This document shows positions 43,095 to 55,440 of a DNA stretch of 64,000 nucleotides, piece by piece. The notes under the pieces are model-generated. The model was given only the letters and a program-made list of their open reading frames with translations. It made no database searches and had not been told where the DNA came from. Numbering within the stretch: the first letter of the stretch is position 1; each line of letters starts with the position of its first letter. Where the stretch lies: NCBI GenBank assembly GCA_029721435.1, contig CM056587.1:11615167-11679166 (forward strand), written 5' to 3'. The translations under genes were made by a program, and so were the position numbers. Source of the DNA: Gymnothorax reevesii (taxonomy: Eukaryota; Chordata; Actinopteri; Anguilliformes; Muraenidae).

Positions 43095-43980
43095 ATTTAT
43101 ATGCTTCTCCAGAGAATGATTATGCTCCAGCACAAGATGTATTTTCATTACTATGCAAACTGTACACAGTTATATCTTTCACTGAAATCTACTGATTTCA
43201 GCAATATGTTGGTATTACATGACTGTTTCGCTGATGTTCAAACTTGGAAAATAATATTCTTGCAGTTGAATTCAAATAAAATTGAAATCATTATACTCGG
43301 CCCATAGTAAGTCTTGGATAAAACTCAATCATCTCTTGGACATCTAGGTTCAAATATTAGGCCCTTTGCTGGAAATTCTGGTGTGATCTTTATGCCAAAC
43401 TTAATTTTGAGCTACACATTAAGAAGCTTGTGAAAATCATGCAATATGCAACTATGAAACACAGACAAAATTGACTCTGTTTTATCTTTTGAGGATGTTA
43501 AAAACATTATACATGATTTTATTTAATCTATACCAGACCACTATTACTCCTTATGTACCTGTCAGAAAAAGAAATCTTTGGCCTAACTACTATTAGTTCT
43601 AAATTGAGCAGTAAGATTACTCACTAAATAGAGGAGTCTATATTACTCCAATTTTAGCATCTCCGCTCTGGCTGCCATTTCATTTTAGAATTGATTTAAA
43701 AATTTTATTGATTAACCACAAAGCACTTCATGGTCTGGCCCCAGAATATATTAGTGAGCATTTAATTACTTATAGATTGCTCAGATCCACGACGCGACCA
43801 TTACTGGCGATTGCAGAGTGTAAGTTAAAAACAAAGGGTGATCTAGCTTTTTTTAGTGAAAGCTCCAAGACTCTGCAATGGCATCTGCAATTAATATAAG
43901 AAATGCTGAGTCATTATCTTTTTTTAAATCTCTTTTAAAGACTCACTTTCACAGGCTTGTATTTGGGACTAAACTCTGAA
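43095..43980 (+). pseudogene. L2/CR1-type LINE, RT 3' part
   Basis: A piece of non-LTR retrotransposon ORF2. Around 43130-43310 it reads FHYYANCTQLYLSLKSTDF and later LQLNSNKIEIIILGP. This corresponds to RT motif C, which normally has the FADD or YADD catalytic pair; here the two aspartates are asparagine and cysteine. The C-terminal part follows in shifted frames, with INHKALHGLAPEYISEHL near 43710-43760 (the NGLAP-type box of L2 elements). No promoter, endonuclease or N-terminal RT is present, so the copy is 5'-truncated as usual. Not functional. Confidence 0.8.
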
Positions 43981-44569
43981 TGATAGTCTTTCTGGTTTTA
44001 TGTTGAGCAAGTCTGTTTTCACTATCTTCATTATTCCCATTTTGATGTTTAATTCTTTTAAACTTTTCTATCTTATACTATATTTTCCTATACATTTACA
44101 TTTTTATTGTGTTCTTATCTATTTGTGAAGCACATTCTGCAGTATTGTCCAGGTGCATTCCTGGTACAGATGCTTCTCACTCTCTGGCCAGCTCCAGCTC
44201 TGACTTCCATGACTGGACAGCACAGTGTGGTGCTCTACCTCCATTGCTCAGTTTTTATTGTTTTCTGCAGTTTAACTTTCCTTTCTTCCTCTGGGTGGTT
44301 TACTCCATTCTCAGTGTCTTCCCCAAACAGCACCTTATGATTCCTTTTATCTCACTCCAGAGGCATATCCTGTTTGGCACTCAACTGGGCAAGATTTAAA
44401 GATGTAGGGGCATTCTGAATGACATTTACTACAAAGCCGAAGGGAGAACAGCTAACCACTAACATTTTATGGGTTCTTTATTAACAATCATAAATAATAA
44501 ATGAACTAATTTCAGGGTATGATCCTCATATGTGCTCATAGAATTCACAGGGGATAATAATATCAGTTG
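43981..44569. other. No recognised gene
   Basis: Pyrimidine-rich sequence after the LINE. ORFs at 44107-44399 have hydrophobic stretches but no domain. Confidence 0.3.
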
Positions 44570-44662
44570 TCACAACCATTAAAGGCCCCAGGCCAGATTC
44601 AAACCCACAGCTTTCTGGCTGTGAGCAACAGCACTACCTACTGTGCCACCTTGCAGCTCCGA
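44570..44662 (-). mobile_element. SINE head fragment
   Basis: On the minus strand: ggtggcacagtaggtagtgc, then gctcacagccagaaagctgt, then gggtttgaatctggcctggg. This is a tRNA-like head with A- and B-boxes of the same general type as the SINE at 50890. The body is missing. Confidence 0.6.
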
Positions 44663-44939
44663 ATACAGCATTATTACTCATCATCCACAGTTCAGCCAAT
44701 CACAATTAATGTAATGTCTGCTAACGGCTGCTACCATACATTGCTATGAGTATTGCGGCCAATGCTAGAGAATGATGTGACTTTAGTGTAAACTGAAATA
44801 TCTGAGACTGAACAGATAAGTATTCTATGGATTGGTCATGTGACTCACTTGCAGCGTGAAGTGAGTGTAGGATGACCCAGCTGCTACTGGACTGTTGGCC
44901 GGTGAATCTGAATATCCACATATTTTCAGCCTATACTGT

Positions 44940-45200
44940 AGGTTGTTGCGTCTGTTGGTCTGTATATCTGTCAATCTGTATGTCTGTAGCCTGAAAGTCT
45001 GCAGGTCAGTAGGCCTGTAGGTTTGTAGTGCTGTATTTCTGTGGACTTCACCTACGCGACTGTAGTCAAAGCACATATTTCTTTAAGCCTGTCCATTGTC
45101 CAAAGTTAGTATTCCTATTTAAATGTTGGTTTGTATGTCTGTTGCATTATAGGTCTATATTTCTGTATGCCAGTAGGTCTGTTTGACTGTAGGCCTACAG
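44940..45200. repeat. Degenerate minisatellite, gtctgtag-like unit of about 8 bp
   Basis: Repeated tgtctgtag, ggtctgtat and cctgtaggt motifs, imperfect in phase. Interrupted by about 90 unrelated bases at 45030-45120. ORFs with repeated YRPTDLQT come from it. Confidence 0.7.
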
Positions 45201-45390
45201 GTGAGACTGGATGGTTCATTAGCTGGAGGCATGAGATCCAGAGTTCTGAATTTATGAGACAACACAAAGCAGCTGTCATTACAGGCCTGTAGCATTTTAT
45301 GAATTCAACAGTGTGTCTGGTGTCAAGGCTCTTTGACACTCTGCCTCATCCACATTATTTTGAAATTATCAGATATTTATTTATCATAGT

Positions 45391-45462
45391 ACACACGCAC
45401 ACATTCACACACGCGCGTACAAACACACACACTGACACGCACACAAGAACACAAACAGATGT

Positions 45463-45495
<33 letters not shown>

Positions 45496-45530
45496 CACAC
45501 ACACACATTGCGGACACGCGTGCACGCACA
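45391..45530. repeat. Imperfect (AC)n microsatellite
   Basis: AC units with CG, GT and AG interruptions, longest pure stretch around 45463-45507. Confidence 0.9.
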
Positions 45531-45654
45531 GATAAGATTTTTCCTTCAGCAATGTCATGTTAGGACTGTTATTGCCGCCTAGTGGTATCATAATGAATTA
45601 CACAAAAAAGCAGATGGAAAGAAAGGTCTTAGCTGGATTTACCTGAGAGAGATG

Positions 45655-47963
45655 GAGAGAAACATATTTTGCAAAACATCATGAAATTAAAGAAAAAAAA
45701 ACACTCTGAAAATTTGTCTAAATTTAATTATTCTTTCCCTTCTCAAGCAATTAAGGCTTGGAAAATTTTCCATAATAGTTTCTTAGAACGTTTAAATAAA
45801 CATGCCCCCAAACAAAAGTCTAGGATCAAGGGGTAGGACAACCTATGGTTTACAGCTGAAATTTCCTCCCTGCAGCATGAACGTGATGTAGCTTGGGCAA
45901 AGGTGAACTGTCATCTCTTTAGAGAGCTGAAAAATATATGCACCTTTTTCACCAAAAAAGCCAGGATAGAGTTTTATCTGTCTGTAACCACAAATAGTTT
46001 GACTGATCCAAAGAAATTCTGGGAGGGACTCAGTTCTTTAACTGCATCTGCAAATGCATGTTACATCCCTTTCTTTACAGTAAAAGAATCCGTTATGGTA
46101 TCTGATAACAGAGAAATGCTGAATTGATTGAATGAGCATTTTATTATGTCAAGGTTTCTGTTCAAAAAAAGCAACCTCGGTAGTAAAATCTGGAAATTCT
46201 AATAACATTGTTGCTGGTGTTAACCAAACTTTTTACCAAACCCTGTTTTCTGTTATTGAGGTTTGTTAAGCCTTGAAGCAGTTGAACCCTCAAAAAAAAT
46301 CCAGCTCGTCTGGAACATTTAGAACTTGGTTTCTTAAAAATAGCAGCAATTATAACTGGTCCTCTGACCCATCTCTCTCTCTCTCTCTCTCTCTCTCTGG
46401 TATCTATTAAGATTCCAAAGGTCTAGAGGGCTGCATATATTCCACCATTATTAAAATGAGGGGATCCTACAGTGCTGAATAACTATCAACCAGAACAAAA
46501 TATTAACTTTCAGCCTGAGCCAAAGTGTTGGAATCTCCAGTCTGTGTATACAATATATACAGTCAAGTACTGTATGTACTCTCATGCTGCATTGCCCAAT
46601 CATTCAATTTAGGAAAAAGCATGGCTCTGAAAGCTTTAAGGAAGTTTTAAATGATGTCATCATAGCACTGGAAAATAAGGAACGCTGTCTCTGTTGATTT
46701 GTCTAACGCTTTTGATGGTGTGCATCTCAGTATTTTGTGGCAGCATTCATGTAGGTTTTTCTGGTCATGCTGTTGGTTAATTTGCCAATTCTCTTTCTGG
46801 TAGGATTCAAGCTACTCAGTTTTATGGTCTTACATCTAATGTTTACTGTAGGCAAGGAAGTCCCTCAGGATACAGTTCTGGGTCCACTTTCATTTACTCT
46901 CGACATCAACTGCTTGGGTCAAAATTTTCCTAATGCAGCCTTCCATTTCTATGCAGATGATACAATAATTTATTGCTGAGCAACTACTCTCAGCAGTGCT
47001 TTTGAGTATCTTCAAAACGCTTTTTTGTAGTCTGCAGGCTCAAATTTGCCAATTAAAGCTTCTTCTCAAAAACATGAAAAAAACCTACTCATGAACTTTT
47101 CAAGTTCTAGGAAGATCTCTTTGATTCAGCGTATTGTTACTTTTAAAAGTGAACAAATTGAGGCTGTTTCTACTTACAAAAATTTGAGATTTTTGATTGG
47201 AGACAAACTGTAATTTAATCTTCACGTGACAAAATCTTGCTAGAAAGCTGAAATCAAAATTAGGATTTTATTTTTGAAACAAATCAAATATGTTGAAGAT
47301 ACATTCCTGCCTGTTCTTGATTTTATACACAACAGATTGTTATATATGAATTCATCAGCTTATTGTCAGAAAATGTTGGACACCATGTATCATGGATACA
47401 TTTTTTTACGATAGAAGCCAAATAAATCTTTGTTTATTGCGCTCAAAGGTTAACTGGGAGTCTCTCTCCATACTTCCATTTAGCCATCGGTTTGTTTTTA
47501 TCTATAGGGCCATTCTTGGTAGAATCCCTTGTAATTTATTGTGTTACATATCGCAGTTAAGTGGCTCTGATGGATTGCGGTCTTCAGGACATTGTGCTTA
47601 TGACTGTTCCAAAAACTAGGACTGAGTGAGGTTAGAGAGCCCTCTTCTTCTCTGTTCCCTTAACTAAGAATAGCCTACAGAGAGAGACTATGTTTTGGGA
47701 TCATCTCAGACTCAGTGGATTTAAAGATATTATGGTAGCTGAGTCGATCAAAACCTGTAAATGTTTATTATAACTGTGTTTTCACTGCCGCACTTTTTAA
47801 TGTGTTGCACTGTTTGCTTAGTTTTGTCTTGACGTCCGTTTGTCCACGGACTATATGTACTGCTGATCTTCTCGGTGAGGTCTCTCTTGTAAAAGAGATT
47901 CTAATCTCACTGTGATGAACCTGGTGAAATAAAGATTAAATAAAATGAAATAAGATAAATAAA
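45655..47963 (+). pseudogene. L2/CR1-type LINE with 3' tail, degraded
   Basis: A non-LTR retrotransposon body. The linker before RT shows NKHAPKQKSRIKG (near 45795) and WAKVNCHLFRELKNICTFF (45893-45950), then DPKKFWEGLSSL. RT motifs survive at 46860-46979: VPQDTVLGPLSFTLDINCLG and FYADDTIIYC with the catalytic pair intact. The C-terminal part (47400-47560) has FVFIYRAILGRIP. The 3' tail at 47885-47963 reads cttgtaaaagagattctaat, then gaacctggtgaaataaag and A/T-rich repeats. Stops and frameshifts are frequent. The endonuclease is missing. A TC run lies at 46372-46399. Confidence 0.8.
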
Positions 47964-49332
47964 ATGGAAAAGTTGTTTATCCTAGTGGGAGTAAGGTCGA
48001 CTCTTCCCCTGAAGGCAGTGTTTGTGCATGCAGCCATTTGCAAGCTGAGGGACAGTGACCCACTGAAAGGATGCAAGTTAACATGTTCATCTTGCAAATA
48101 CTGTAATTGTAGTGAAAGGCTCTACTTAGTTGCTGATTATCTTTCTTTTGTTGAAGTTTTTGCAGTCACCGTGTCTTGCGCACATGAGTGTGCTGGTGTG
48201 CGTATATGCAAGCATAAGTCCGCTGTTTTGGCAACATTTACTGTATTTCATGCCTATAAAGTAAACTGAATTGATTAGAACTATTTTGAATTAAGAGTGT
48301 GTTGGAGCAGGAGAGAGTGAAAGGTGGATGGAGGCGGAGCTCGAAGGGCTAGTTGATGTTCCATATCTCTCCAAAAGATTGTGTGTCTTTGCTAATGGGA
48401 AAAAAATGAGCAAATGGCCACTGCTTCCCCCTAGTCTTTACTCACATTCCTCTGCTTTCTCCAGCACTGTATGTCTGACCTTTAAGGCAGAAGGACTGAG
48501 GAATGGGGGGATAACTGCTTTAAACCCACTATACAGCCCCATTATAACCCACTCCACCCCAGGCCAGCTTCACCTTCAACAAAAACTTCCAATCTATGAA
48601 AATTTTACTTGGAATGCAGTCTTAATTCATACCATACTTTCCTCTGCAATGCAACTTCAAATCCAGCAGAGCAAATGAGGGTGTTAAAGTTCTATATTCT
48701 TAATTCTTTCAATACTGAGTATAGTAATACAAATCATAGTAATCCATTGGATATATGCCATTTTTGAGATATTACTAACACATGCGTTTTTTTCCCATTC
48801 AGGTCATGATCAGATGATGTCACTTCACGCAAGATGCTTTTATTAGTTTCATACTTTCATGTTTTCTCTATATTCAAACTTTACTCTGAGGTGTCATAGT
48901 GGTATGTGGTCATATGTGAGGCATTAAATGACAGCTTTGAACTGCTACTGCCCTCTGGTGTCTTGTCATAGTTATTTATGGGGATCATAAAGATAGCAAG
49001 CTCAGCAGTATGAAAACCACAGTACATGTATGCACTGACCAGCCCTTTAGAATATACTGCAACAAACACTGTTAGAACCTGGATTGCTTTTTTTGATTTG
49101 CAGAGTGCATTGTTTCCATTGCAAATCAAAGCACATTGCACTGCTCGATGCTTGATCTTAACTTATTCCAGCTTTGGGAACACATTTGTGCTTGGCTGAT
49201 TCAAGGTTAATGTAGAGGGGATATGTGCACAGAGTCTAACTGGAGTGCCAACAATTCTCTGTACTGAGATTAATTAATTAATTAGTCATTAATTTATTAT
49301 TAATTTATTATTATTATTATTATTATTTTATT

Positions 49333-49363
<31 letters not shown>

Positions 49364-50885
49364 TAATTTAATGTAATTATTAATTATAATCATTCATTTT
49401 AAAATAATTTCCTGCACCATGTGTAAGAAGCACAGGGCTATCGCTCTATGGTATTATATCAATTTTTGTCATTTTGGCACTTATTGTATTTCGCAAACAA
49501 ACTCTACATTGTATATAGAGTATAGTCTGGACTAGCTCCAGGAAAAGTTTAATGATCATACATGCAACATGGTCTGACCTGGCTCCAGTATAACCATTGA
49601 AGATGACAATGGCTTAAATGTTATGACAAGGAGTAAAGCACAGATTCAGTGCTCAATCCACAAGGGAGCAGAAGTAAGGTGGTGAACTCCCCCGCAGAAG
49701 CAAGACCACTTGACTGCAGAACTGAGCTGTTACAGGAACACAATCCCAATCCCGGAGACCAATGAAAGCTTAGGAGGTGTTCCAAATATACTATTACAGA
49801 AGATCAGGCAGGAACAGAGGATGAACAAGAATGCTGTCCCAATCCTGTCCCAATCCTGTCCCAATCCTGCAGACCAATTTTAAGGCTTGGGAGCTTGTTC
49901 CTATAAATAGACTCCGGAGAGTAGTGACATTTTTCTTTATAATTTGCACACCGGAACACATGAGAAAATAGTTTGGCTCAATACTACATGACAAAAACTT
50001 AAGTTTAAATCGATGAATGAACCATGACAATCCAGCAGCCACATTGACATTACAATGAACTTGTATAGACAACATTCACAAAAAGGTGAGGTATATGAAG
50101 GATAACACCGGAGAGCAAGGGAGGAGAAAGAGACCGTTCTGTAGCGGCTGCTAGAGGTCTTATGGTGGACCCTAGAAAGCCTGCTTAAAGTGAGTTAGAG
50201 TAACTTGGGCAGGACAGAATCAATGCTTGGACCTGAATCTGATAATTGTTCATATGGAGTAAAGTTAAATCCAGTATTAATCCTTCCCATACTTCCACTT
50301 TTAAGTGTATCTGATGGGAGATTCCAACAGCTGATGATCTCACTGTGATACATTGTCGCTCATGATGGGTGAGGATAATTTCAGTTTGAAGATTCTTCCT
50401 GTGGGAATTCTACAGGCACATTTTTAATCCTTGATCTTGCAGGAGATAGAGATATTAATTGGTGCAACTCTGCTTTAAATGACAAACTACAGGCCAATCG
50501 CAGGCTTAAAAAGCCAGTGCCATGCTGTTTGCAGTTTGTATGCCTCTGTGTGGATTTCCTTCTGATAATCCAGTTCCCGCCCATAGTCTCACATTCAAAC
50601 CAATGCAGGCTGTATTATATTATGATTAAATATTAAATGATCATTTGGCAGGAGTTATAAAACCGCTCCATGACCCCTAAGTCCTACCTCAGGTGTCTAC
50701 TAGCCAGTACTTTATGGGCAGCCTGGCTGTGGTGTGGATATTCCTGGCCCAGGTTTAAACCCTCTTGAGCCTCTCTGTGCAAAGTTTGAATGTTCTCCTA
50801 CATCTAGAACATCATTTTAAAACCTTGGAGTATATGAATGAATGTGCACCCCAAATTAGAAAAGATTTCGATGAAAGAATGTCAA
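47964..50885. other. No recognised gene; simple repeats
   Basis: Holds an ATT/AAT array at 49298-49372 and a short tandem of three ctgtcccaatc units at 49834-49866. ORFs up to 116 codons (48328-48678) have no domain. No transposon ends were recognised. Confidence 0.35.
49298..49372. repeat. (TTA)n/(AAT)n microsatellite
   Basis: TTA units followed by AAT units, so the array is itself a low-complexity inverted repeat. Confidence 0.85.
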
Positions 50886-50889
50886 TTGG

Positions 50890-51250
50890 CGTCATGGCGG
50901 CACAGTGGTTAACACTACTACATCCCAGCAAGAGGGTCATAGGTTCAAAACCGGCCTGGGGCCTTTCTGTGTGGAGTTTGCATGTTCTCCCCGTGTTCGC
51001 GTGGGTTTCCTCCGGGTACCCCGGTTTCCCCCACCCACAAAAACATGCATCATAGGATGTATGGCTGTGTGTAAATGTTTGGTGGTGGTCGGAGGGGCGC
51101 ATACTGGCAGCCATGCCTCCGTCAGCCTGCTCCAGGGCAGCTGTGGCTACAAAACGTAGTTTACCACCATCAGAGCGTGAATTAATAATGTATCCATTGT
51201 GAAGCATCTTTCAGTACCAAGAAAAGCGTCATACAAAATTGATGTATTAT
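50890..51250 (+). mobile_element. tRNA-derived SINE, V-SINE-like
   Basis: The head is ggcacagtggttaacactac with B-box-like ggttcaaaacc (50942-50952). The central block is highly typical: gtgtggagtttgcatgttct, ccccgtgttcgcgtgggttt, cctccgggtaccccggtttc. The tail near 51200-51250 reads gaagcatctttcagtaccaa and gaaaagcgtcatacaa, an L2-type 3' end. The central region is a widely shared vertebrate SINE core. The copy is complete but with many substitutions. Two 84-131-codon ORFs over it are spurious. Confidence 0.85.
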
Positions 51251-51894
51251 AATTAAGATACATTAACTCTAAAACTGAAAGTTTGACCTGATGGTGGTGC
51301 TACAGTCATATCATCACCAAAACCAATAGGTTTCATCCTCTTGTGGTCAATAATGTTGTCATTTAATTTGAGAAGATTTGTATGAAAACTTTTCAAGATA
51401 CATAAATTCTAATTTAAAAGTTTGGCCTGATGGTAGCGCTAGAGGACAGGTCAACTCACTGACATATTTCTTTATCAAGGGGATATTTATGTATTCAACA
51501 AATAAACAAAGAGCCTGACACAAAAACCTGGTCAACAATTTTATGTAAATCATTTTCTGGAGGCAAATATCCCTGGGATCAAATTGACCCCAAGGGTAAA
51601 ACGTGTTAGTAATATCTGAGGATAATAGGAGGGTTAAAGGCTTTTTGGTATCCGAGTGCTCCAGTTCTTTTTCCTTTTCCATGAAATTTTTGTCTGAGAC
51701 TGAGCCTTCACCAGCTGATGCGCGAGGATTCTTCATTTATAATTTGAATGTTCTCTCTTTGACTGTCTGGGTTTTCACAAGGCAGTCTGGTTTCCTTTAC
51801 AGTCAATACATGCTATTATTTTATTATGTGCTGCTTTGTGGAATACTTCATATTTCCAGACAGGTTCTTTCTGACTGATGTTTAGATTCAGCGG
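51251..51894. other. No recognised feature
   Basis: Two copies of a gcctgatggtg-like segment (51284 and 51426) with aaaactgaaagtttg nearby suggest a short diverged duplication. A 125-codon ORF on the minus strand has no domain. Confidence 0.3.
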
Positions 51895-52190
51895 GGCTGG
51901 CAGTTATCATGCCTGGGTCTGTCTGTTGAAATTGAACCCAATAATCAAATAAGTTTTTATAATTGGACAGTTCAGTCAGTAAGGAGTCAATTACTTTTTC
52001 ACATAGGGCTAAGTAGGGTTGAATAGTTTTTTTCCTGCAATATGTGAAATTAACTTTTAAAAACTGTATTTTGTGTTTATTTGGTAAGCTATGTCAATAT
52101 TAAGAACAGTTTGGTGATCTGAAATGTTTAAGTGCGACAAGTCTGCAAAAATAGAAGAAATTGGGAAGGGGGAAAATATATTTTGACAGC
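51895..52190. mobile_element. Tc1/mariner-like 3' fragment, same family as 25410
   Basis: Shows ggagtcaattactttttcac with catagggctaagtagg, then ctgtattttgtgtttatttg, then gatctgaaatgtttaagtg and gaaattgggaagggggaaaa. These are in the order of the terminal region of the element at 25410-26690. The coding part is missing. Confidence 0.6.
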
Positions 52191-52930
52191 ACTAAAGCTT
52201 TGGTCATCTTGACAAAACTGCAGCTCAGCTTTTGGCCTCAGCATCAGTCTACTGACGATTTGGGCCTCAAAATTTTTCAATCTGAATTCTCTAATTTTTT
52301 TCTGCAATCTAGTTGTGAATATATAAAAGGTAATGGTAGTAAGAGAGTCCTATATTCACATAGTTGATCTGCAGACTTGTTCCAATTCGTTGCTCAACCC
52401 ACACATTGTTGTCTCCTGGTCTTTACACTGTACATGTACATTAACCAGCTGTTTATCATTTCCGGCAATCCTGTTTCTCTGACCCTTATCTTATCAGTTC
52501 ACGTTACCATTTGCTTGTTTTCTGAATCCTGACCATAAATTTTCTCTTAGGAATACAATTCCCTCAGGTCCGGCTTACTTATTTGCTAGCGAGCAAACTT
52601 TTCCTTAAATGCACTTTGAGCACTGCATGTTCTTTCCATGTTGGAAACAAAGCCTAGGGGATAGTGAAATTTAGCCAAATCCTGTCAGTGCGAGAGACAT
52701 CTCATCCAGTGTTTTGCAACGTTTTCTTTGTAAATAGCAATATAAAATTGAGTTGAATGAATGGAACATATAAATGTGCGTTGCTGCTGGATCTTTTTTG
52801 CGTGCTCCCTGTATGGGGGTTTGGCAGCTGGCCTACAAGCCTTAATATCCATGGCTGTGTGTGGGGAAGGTGGCAGGACTAAAGAAACAGCCATTACAGC
52901 CAAATATAATGTTTTTACCTTTCTCGCTAA
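52191..52930. other. No recognised feature
   Basis: Unremarkable sequence up to the TA target site of the Tc1-like element at 52931. Confidence 0.3.
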
Positions 52931-52932
52931 TA

Positions 52933-54596
52933 CAATTCCGAAATAGTTGGGACAAAATGTAAATTGTGAATAAAATCAAAATACAATGACTTTCAAATCA
53001 CACCAGCCAGTATCTTATTCACAAATAGAACAGAGATAACATAGCAAATGTTGAAACTGAGAAATTTTACAATCTTATCCACAAAATGAGCTCATTTCAA
53101 ATTTGATGGCTGCTACAGGTCTCCAAAAAGTTGGGACAGGGGCCTGTTTACCATGGTGTAGCATCCCCTCTTCTTTTTAACACAGAGTGGAGGCATCTGC
53201 ACATTGAGGAGACAAGTTTCTCGAGTTTAGCCATTGGAATTTGATTCCACTCTTGTTTAATACAGGCTTCCAGCTGCTGGAGAGTTTTGGGTCTCCTTTG
53301 ACAGACTTCTTGTTTAATTATGCGCCGAATGTTCGCAATCGGTGAAAGATCATGACTACAGGCAGGCCAGTTCAGCACACACACTCTTCTACTATGAAGC
53401 CATGCCGTTGTAATATCTGCAGTATGTGGTTTTGCATTGTCCTGCTGAAATACACAAGACCTTCCATGGAATAGATTTCGTCTGGCGGGAAGCATATGTT
53501 GCTCTCAAACCTTTATATACCTTTCAGCATTCATGGTGCTTCTTAAAACATGCAAGTGTCCCACACCATATGCATTAATGCATCCCCATACCATCAGAGA
53601 TGCTGGCTTTTGAACTGAAAGCTCATAGCAGCAGGGGTGGTCTTTCTCCTCTTCAGCCCGGAGGACATGACGCCCATGATTTCCAACAAGAATGTCAAAT
53701 TTGGACTCGTCTGACCACGGGACACTTTGCCACTTTGCTACAGTCCATTTTAAATGAGCCTCGGCCCACAGAACACAGTGGCGCTTCTGGATCATACTGA
53801 AATATGGTTTCCTTTTTGCATGATAGAGTTTTAGGTGGCATCTGTGGATGGCACAGTGGACTGTGTTTACAGACAGTGGTCTCTTGAAGTATTCCTGGGC
53901 CCATTTAATATTGACAGAATCATGCCGGTGACTGATGCAGTGGTGTCCGAGGGCCCGAAGATCACGGGCATCCAGTAAAGGTCCTCGGCCTTGTCCCTTA
54001 CGCAAAGAGATTTTTCCAGTTTCTCTGAATCTTTTGATGATGTTATGCACTGTCAATTTTGAGACCTTCAAAGCCTTTGCAATTTCACATTGAGGAACAT
54101 TGTGTTTAAAGTATTCCACTACTTTTTTACATAAGCCTTCACAGGTTGGAGAGCCTCTGGCCATCTTTACTTCTGAGAGACTCAGCCTCTCTTAGACATC
54201 CCTGTTATAGCCAATCATGTTACACACGTGATGCCAGTTAACGTAATTACTAACTAAATGTTCTTTCCGCTGATTCTGTTATATATTACTGATACTGTTT
54301 CTGTACCAAATCATAATTAAAATCACTTGCTGACATCAGCTGTGTCAATATCATGTCATTATTCTGATTTCTTAACATCATTATTAGTCCTAAAGCCACC
54401 ATTAAAACCTTTTTGGAATGTGTTGTGGGCCTGAATGGTCGTTATACCTATATAATAAAATGAAGTTGACCAGACAAAACATTGAAGTCCTCATACTATC
54501 TGCAATGGAGTACAAGTCAAAGAACATTTAGAATTCAGTGTTTCCTTTTTTATGTGCAACTCTCATGCTGTCCAAACGTTTTCTGAGTCAGGGTTG
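52933..54596 (-). mobile_element. Nearly complete Tc1-like transposon with TA targets
   Basis: The left end is caattccgaaatagttggga. The right end, reversed, is caaccctgactcagaaaacg, a diverged inverted terminal repeat. Each end is flanked by TA (52931-52932, 54597-54598), the target of Tc1/mariner elements. A single transposase frame of the expected size fills the middle. It is the best-preserved DNA transposon in the window. Confidence 0.85.
53148..54164 (-). pseudogene. Tc1-like transposase, one in-frame stop and lost catalytic Glu
   Basis: 339 codons including the stop, the usual size of Tc1 transposases. The start [19 protein letters not shown] is followed by a first helix-turn-helix with [19 protein letters not shown] (about residues 25-50), then an RKGQGRGP linker. 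Catalytic boxes: [10 protein letters not shown] (first Asp), VFQQDNAKPHT (second Asp). Thirty-four residues later comes SPIANIRRI, with alanine in the place of the glutamate of the DD34E triad. One in-frame TGA (53505-53507) follows AERYIKV; the frame then continues unchanged. There are no frameshifts. Both defects would stop transposition. Confidence 0.9.
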
Positions 54597-54957
54597 TATG
54601 GCTAATTGAGTTCAGAGTGGATATGATTATGACGCTCAGAGCTCAGTGTGAAGGTATAGGTGACTCAAAGGGCTATAATTCGACATCCTAAATTTTGTTG
54701 CTAAACTTTGACAGGCTTCACCAGGAAAACTTGCCAAAACAGAAAACAGACCAACTTGTGTTGGAGGACAGAGGCCAGTTCACCGGATAATGTACTTTGT
54801 GTGACAGGTGGTGGGCAATGGCCATGTACACCATATACAAATGATATTTGTGGTACTAAATCAAGGGAGAGACTGAAATAAATAATTTCTCCCAAACAAA
54901 GAAAATGTATAAATACTATAGACTCCCTTTCTCTCCCTTTCTCATTACGCCCCACCA

Positions 54958-55440
54958 CAATTTTCTTTTTATTTATTTGTTTATTTTTCTTAATTTGGCA
55001 TCTCCAATTTCGCCCGAATCTGGAATGTCCAATCGGTGAACAGATTACAAGCATGCTCGCACCCCACTCATGTTGCTATCTCAGGAGAGCAAGTCAGTTT
55101 GCAGCTCTCCTCCCAAGCACGCAGCTGTCAATCTATGCTTCTTTACACTCATAACTTAAAACTTCACAAGCAGAGAGCTAGGTTGGAAACCCGAACATGT
55201 GTAAGCCCAGAATTTTACTGATACACACCAGGCTGGCCAGCAGGAGGCACTGGAGCAACAAACAATGATATTCCCAAACCAGCTGTATCCCAACCATTTC
55301 CCAGCAGTGTGAGGCCAATGTTGCGCTGCTCTGAAAAGTCTACCTGCCAAATTCTGCTCTGGCACGGCTCGGATTCAAACTTGGGCCTTGGTGGTCACAA
55401 CTGCTCTGCAAAGAGGTCCCTTAATACATCTACATGACAC
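54958..55440 (-). mobile_element. tRNA-SINE, third copy of the 41510 family
   Basis: On the plus strand it begins with a T-rich tail (tttctttttatttatttg), then aatttggcatctccaatttc. It passes through gcctcctgctgg (reverse strand) and ends in a tRNA-like head with a B-box-like aagtttgaatccg on the minus strand. Matches the SINE at 41510 over nearly its whole length, with more substitutions. Target duplication not fixed. Confidence 0.75.

Noticed and set aside
45355..45591. ORF with VCVCVCV runs (also at 7966-8172)
   Set aside because: Product of the AC microsatellites.
50812..51207. 131-codon ORF on the minus strand (and 84-codon on plus)
   Set aside because: Both run over a V-SINE-like element, which explains the sequence.
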